Below are positions 14,224 to 15,909 of a stretch of DNA of 15,909 bases, piece by piece (the first letter of the stretch is position 1; each line of letters begins with the position of its first letter). Location of the stretch: the NCBI GenBank assembly GCA_964564025.1, contig CAZLZO010000032.1, positions 1 through 15,909 of the forward strand, read 5' to 3'. This DNA comes from DRYM01 sp964564025. Lineage in GTDB: Archaea; Thermoproteota; Thermoprotei_A; EX4484-217-1. A program made the position numbers and the translations under genes. The notes under the pieces were generated by a model, which was not told the DNA's origin, did no database searches, and saw nothing but the letters and a program-made list of their open reading frames with translations.

Positions 14224-14513
14224 TTGAAAATTAATCCGCTTAGCGAAGTTCTTTACAGAGTAATGCTCGCTAAGTACTATTTGAGAGATGCTGAAAACCG
14301 GGAGATGTGGGAGAAATGGCGTTGGAGCTTGCTGATATTGCTGAAACACTTCCCCCAGAACATGGTAGGGCGACATATGGTGAGCCTTTAAGAGGTTTAG
14401 CTCCATGGGAAACCTATAGTAGGGAAGATACTGAGAAAGCGCTAAACTATGCTAGGAAAGCGTTAGAGTGTGCTATTAAAGTTCTTAGTAGGCTTGGAGT
14501 GGAAAACGTTTGA
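14224..14513 (+). pseudogene. HEPN-domain protein remnant, frameshifted
   Basis: A TTG at 14224 sits 8 nt after GGAGG and opens KINPLSEVLYRVMLAKYYLR DAENREMW. At about 14305-14330 the coherent reading moves to another frame, which is open from 14295 and reads MALELADIAETLPPEH, then ATYGEPLRGLAPWETYSRED and AEKAL-like NYARKALECAIKVL to a TGA at 14513. The second piece resembles the C-terminal half of archaeal HEPN proteins (..YG.P..g.PP...Yt.edAe.al..A...l). Joined, the two give about 95 residues, shorter than a normal HEPN domain of about 130, so a deletion as well as a frameshift is likely. No RX4-6H catalytic motif is visible. HEPN identity is moderate; the break could in principle be a sequencing error. 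Confidence 0.45.
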
Positions 14514-14558
14514 GTTAGCCCTGTTCACTTCGCGACTGCAGTTCTAGGGTTTATGTTT

Positions 14559-14575
14559 TTCCCGTTTAAAGGGAA
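14559..14575. terminator. Small hairpin between convergent genes
   Basis: TTCCC (14559-14563) and GGGAA (14571-14575) can pair around a 7-nt loop. It lies between the + strand HEPN remnant and the - strand PIN gene, a natural place for a bidirectional terminator, and is preceded by a short T-run on the + strand. The stem is only 5 bp, so the call is weak. Confidence 0.2.
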
Positions 14576-14579
14576 GGGA

Positions 14580-15032
14580 TTACGCTATGGTGCTGTATTC
14601 TAGACTGTTTATGTTTTCGGTTTTCATTATGTTTTGCATTGTTTTGTCGCTTGTTAGTAATGGTATGTTTAACGTGGCTGCTAGTGAAATATGTATGGAG
14701 TCGAAAAGTGTTAGTTTATCATAGTATTTCCTCTTTAGTTCTAATGCTTTCCACATAGTCTCCAATGTTATGGGGGCGTAGGTGTTAACCCTGTATTTAG
14801 CTAGTTTTGCTTCCATGAGTTTAAGAATTTTAACCATGGTTTCAGCATCTATGCTGTGTGATAGTAGTACTAATGCTGCTTCAATAGGTGATGCTGAGGA
14901 AACAACAATTTTAACTTCTCCTTTCCTATGCTTCTCTAAAATCCTCATAACCTTAGGGTATAGTCTATCTTTTGCGCTTAGTCCGAATAGGAACTCTGTT
15001 TCTACAAGGATTTCTCTAACCAATTTCCTCAT
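14580..15032 (-). CDS. PIN-domain toxin (VapC-like), second locus
   Basis: The 150-residue protein carries PIN acidic residues E11 (ILVETEFLFGL), E51 (SASPIEAALVLL), D111 (TLFDSIHISLA) and D129 (LLTSDKTM). The first position is Glu instead of the usual Asp, which occurs in some PIN proteins but may lower activity. The segment EFLFGLSAKDRLYPKV.RILEKH is typical of an archaeal PIN subfamily. The ATG at 15032 has a strong Shine-Dalgarno AAGGAGGT (15036-15043), so the toxin has its own good translation signal. It lies 42 nt downstream of an AbrB-type reading frame that lacks a normal start codon, which raises the question of how the toxin is kept in check. Confidence 0.82.
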   Translation of the reverse strand: MRKLVREILVETEFLFGLSAKDRLYPKVMRILEKHRKGEVKIVVSSASPIEAALVLLSHSIDAETMVKILKLMEAKLAKYRVNTYAPITLETMWKALELKRKYYDKLTLFDSIHISLAATLNIPLLTSDKTMQNIMKTENINSLEYSTIA

Positions 15033-15074
15033 TTAACCTCCTTAAAACGGTGTTTTCCGCCTATAGGAGCTTCC

Positions 15075-15338
15075 CTATGGTATCTGCTTTGTTACTCCAA
15101 GAACCTTTAACAGGAGTTTTTCCGCTTCTATCCTATTTTTTCGTGTAAATGCGAATTCTTTAAGTAGTTCTGCAAGTTCTTCTGAAGGATCTTTCCAAAT
15201 TATTCTGAGAAGTATTTCGTTTCTGTCCTTAGCTTCAACTAAAACCCTGGTTCCCGGAACTATGCCGTACTTCTCCCTAACCTCTTTAGGTAAGGTTATT
15301 CTACCCTTAGAATCTACATGAACAATAATAGCTATGAT
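15075..15338 (-). CDS. AbrB-family antitoxin frame without a canonical start codon
   Basis: From 15338 the frame reads IIAIIVHVDSKGRITLPKEV, then REKYGIVPGTRVLVEAKD, and runs 87 codons to TAG at 15075. This is a full AbrB swapped-hairpin domain followed by a charged helix (EELAELLKEF...EAEKLLLKVL) like VapB tails. It should neutralise and repress the PIN gene 42 nt downstream. There is no ATG, GTG or TTG anywhere in the frame, from the preceding TAA to the stop. The codon where ATG is expected is ATC (15338-15336), followed by ATA. AAGGTGGG sits just upstream. Either a rare non-AUG start is used, the start was lost by mutation, or the base call is wrong. An out-of-frame ATG at 15355 reads only seven codons. 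Confidence 0.6.
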   Translation of the reverse strand: MIAIIVHVDSKGRITLPKEVREKYGIVPGTRVLVEAKDRNEILLRIIWKDPSEELAELLKEFAFTRKNRIEAEKLLLKVLGVTKQIP

Positions 15339-15367
15339 CCCACCTTGCTTAACATATAGGTTCCCAC

Positions 15368-15376
15368 AAATATAAG
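15368..15376 (-). promoter_or_regulatory. Probable promoter of the second antitoxin-toxin pair
   Basis: Read on the minus strand this is CTTATATTT, a TATA-box candidate. Its centre is 34 nt from the ATC at 15338, almost the same as the 35 nt between TATA box and ATG at the first vapB. This equality supports 15338 as the true start position of the antitoxin. Confidence 0.45.
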
Positions 15377-15508
15377 AATATCCTACTTAGCTGCATGGGT
15401 GATAATTGGCTGTGACTTTATAGTATTTACCACGCTGCTTAAGGCTTGCAGAGCTGAGATCTCTATATGTTCTTTGCAATGTAGTTACCGCACATCTATT
15501 GTAGTAAC

Positions 15509-15524
15509 ATAAAAGAATTGAAAG
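15509..15524 (+). repeat. Solitary CRISPR-like repeat core
   Basis: ATAAAAGAATTGAAAG is an exact 16-nt match to the end of the third repeat of the relic array (13003-13018). Together with the following bases it also matches 17 nt of the first repeat (AAAAGAATTGAAAGTGG, 12868-12884 and 15511-15527). No second repeat follows within one spacer length; a weaker look-alike is at 15703-15719. It directly precedes the surviving half of a PIN gene. Confidence 0.45.
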
Positions 15525-15715
15525 TGGAATATGTTGGCAAGCTATTTCAAGAACATTCCATAGAGAAAGAATTCAGCTATACGGACGTCGCAACAGTGGT
15601 TACAATTAGAGAACATAACATAGAAAACCTAATAACATATGACATAAGATCATTCACGCATCTCATAAAACATCACGGATCAAATCACTGGAACAAATTA
15701 CCCATAAAAGAATAG
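15518..15715 (+). pseudogene. C-terminal half of a PIN-domain protein
   Basis: The 65-codon frame contains EFSYTDVATVVTIREHNIEN followed by LITYDIRSFTHL, which matches the second half of PIN toxins (..lSytDa.s..la...gi..llTfD.dF) with its two C-terminal acidic residues. The first half, including the N-terminal Asp and the central Glu, is absent: upstream bases to 15380 give no PIN-like reading in any frame I checked. A TTG at 15518 is the only start and lies inside the CRISPR-like repeat, so this is probably a gene truncated by recombination, not a short functional protein. No antitoxin is adjacent. Confidence 0.55.
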
Positions 15716-15839
15716 AAAAGAATAAAAAACATATTAAGCAAAACATCTAGCTAAAGCAGTAAGTTGTAACTAAGGTAAATAATCTTATATTAATCTTGAT
15801 TAAATTCTATGTTTGAAAAGGATCCACATGGTTTAGGCT

Positions 15840-15909
15840 ATGGTTAGGAGAGAGGAAGCTGAAATTTTAAAGGAAAGAGCTTTAAGAATGTTGAACGCTT
15901 CGGAAAAAC
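15840..15909 (+). CDS. Probable HEPN-domain protein, N-terminal fragment cut by window end
   Basis: An ATG at 15840 opens MVRREEAEILKERALRMLNA and stays open to the last base. A start with two Arg, an alternating charged/hydrophobic helix and the EAE.L..RAL.ML.A pattern is typical of archaeal HEPN proteins (M.RR.EAe.ll.rA..fL..A), which usually pair with an MNT nucleotidyltransferase. Only 23 codons are visible, so the identity is tentative. AT-rich stretches at 15784-15791 and 15801-15806 could supply a TATA box. It extends the toxin-antitoxin cluster beyond the window. Confidence 0.4.
   Translation, partial: MVRREEAEILKERALRMLNASEK

Noticed and set aside
14098..14406. - strand frame of about 100 codons opposite the HEPN remnant
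   Set aside because: No promoter, ribosome site or recognisable domain; the + strand reading has a HEPN-like pattern and SD.
15703..15719. ATAAAAGAATAGAAAAG as a further CRISPR-like repeat
   Set aside because: It deviates in the conserved 3' end, is 178 nt from the previous copy, and lies in an A-rich tract where chance similarity is likely.
1..15909. tRNA, rRNA or insertion sequence
   Set aside because: No T-loop-like GGTTCRA element in a cloverleaf context, no rRNA-like stretch and no transposase reading frame were found by eye.

Overview
The window looks like AT-rich genomic DNA from a thermophilic archaeon, most likely a Thermoproteota (crenarchaeal) lineage. Supporting signs are a NurA/HerA pair, AbrB/PIN (VapBC) and HEPN toxin-antitoxin genes, A/T-rich TATA boxes about 26-35 nt ahead of starts, GTG/TTG starts, and repeats ending in GAATTGAAAG, as many crenarchaeal CRISPR repeats do. 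A run of exactly 100 N shows this is a draft scaffold.

Region 1 (1-7470, + strand) is a type III-B CRISPR effector operon in the order cmr4 (5'-truncated by the window), cmr5, cmr1, cmr6, cmr2/cas10, cmr3. Four consecutive junctions are 4-nt NTGA stop/start overlaps. Cmr2 has an HD dipeptide near the N-terminus and an intact GGDD cyclase motif, but one of the four expected zinc-ribbon cysteines is replaced. No cas1, cas2 or cas6 is visible. Region 2 (7471-9331, + strand) holds csx1, a CARF-HEPN ribonuclease with its own promoter inside an inverted repeat, then a 48-residue small ORF. Cmr2 (cyclic oligoadenylate synthesis on target binding) and Csx1 (sensor/effector RNase) together make a complete type III signalling branch.

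Region 3 (9422-12653, - strand) is a two-gene nurA-herA operon for DNA end processing, without mre11/rad50 in the window. The herA gene is interrupted by the N gap, whose two edges share the same 8 nt in the same reading phase, so the gap may hide no missing DNA. A probable leaderless promoter and a pair of GTGCAC palindromes lie upstream of nurA.

Region 4 (12749-13018) contains a doubtful small ORF and three degenerate CRISPR-like repeats with 40-46 nt spacers, apparently a relic mini-array. A further copy of the repeat core lies 2.5 kb away at 15509.

Region 5 (13234-15909) is a toxin-antitoxin graveyard. It has an intact vapBC pair with an operator-like repeat; an unrecognised decayed ORF; a frameshifted HEPN remnant; a second AbrB/PIN pair whose antitoxin reading frame is open but has no ATG, GTG or TTG; the C-terminal half of another PIN domain next to the solitary CRISPR-like repeat; and the beginning of a probable HEPN gene running off the window end. 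The proposed overall theme is defence and stress response: CRISPR-Cas III-B with ancillary RNase, DNA-end processing, and toxin-antitoxin modules.
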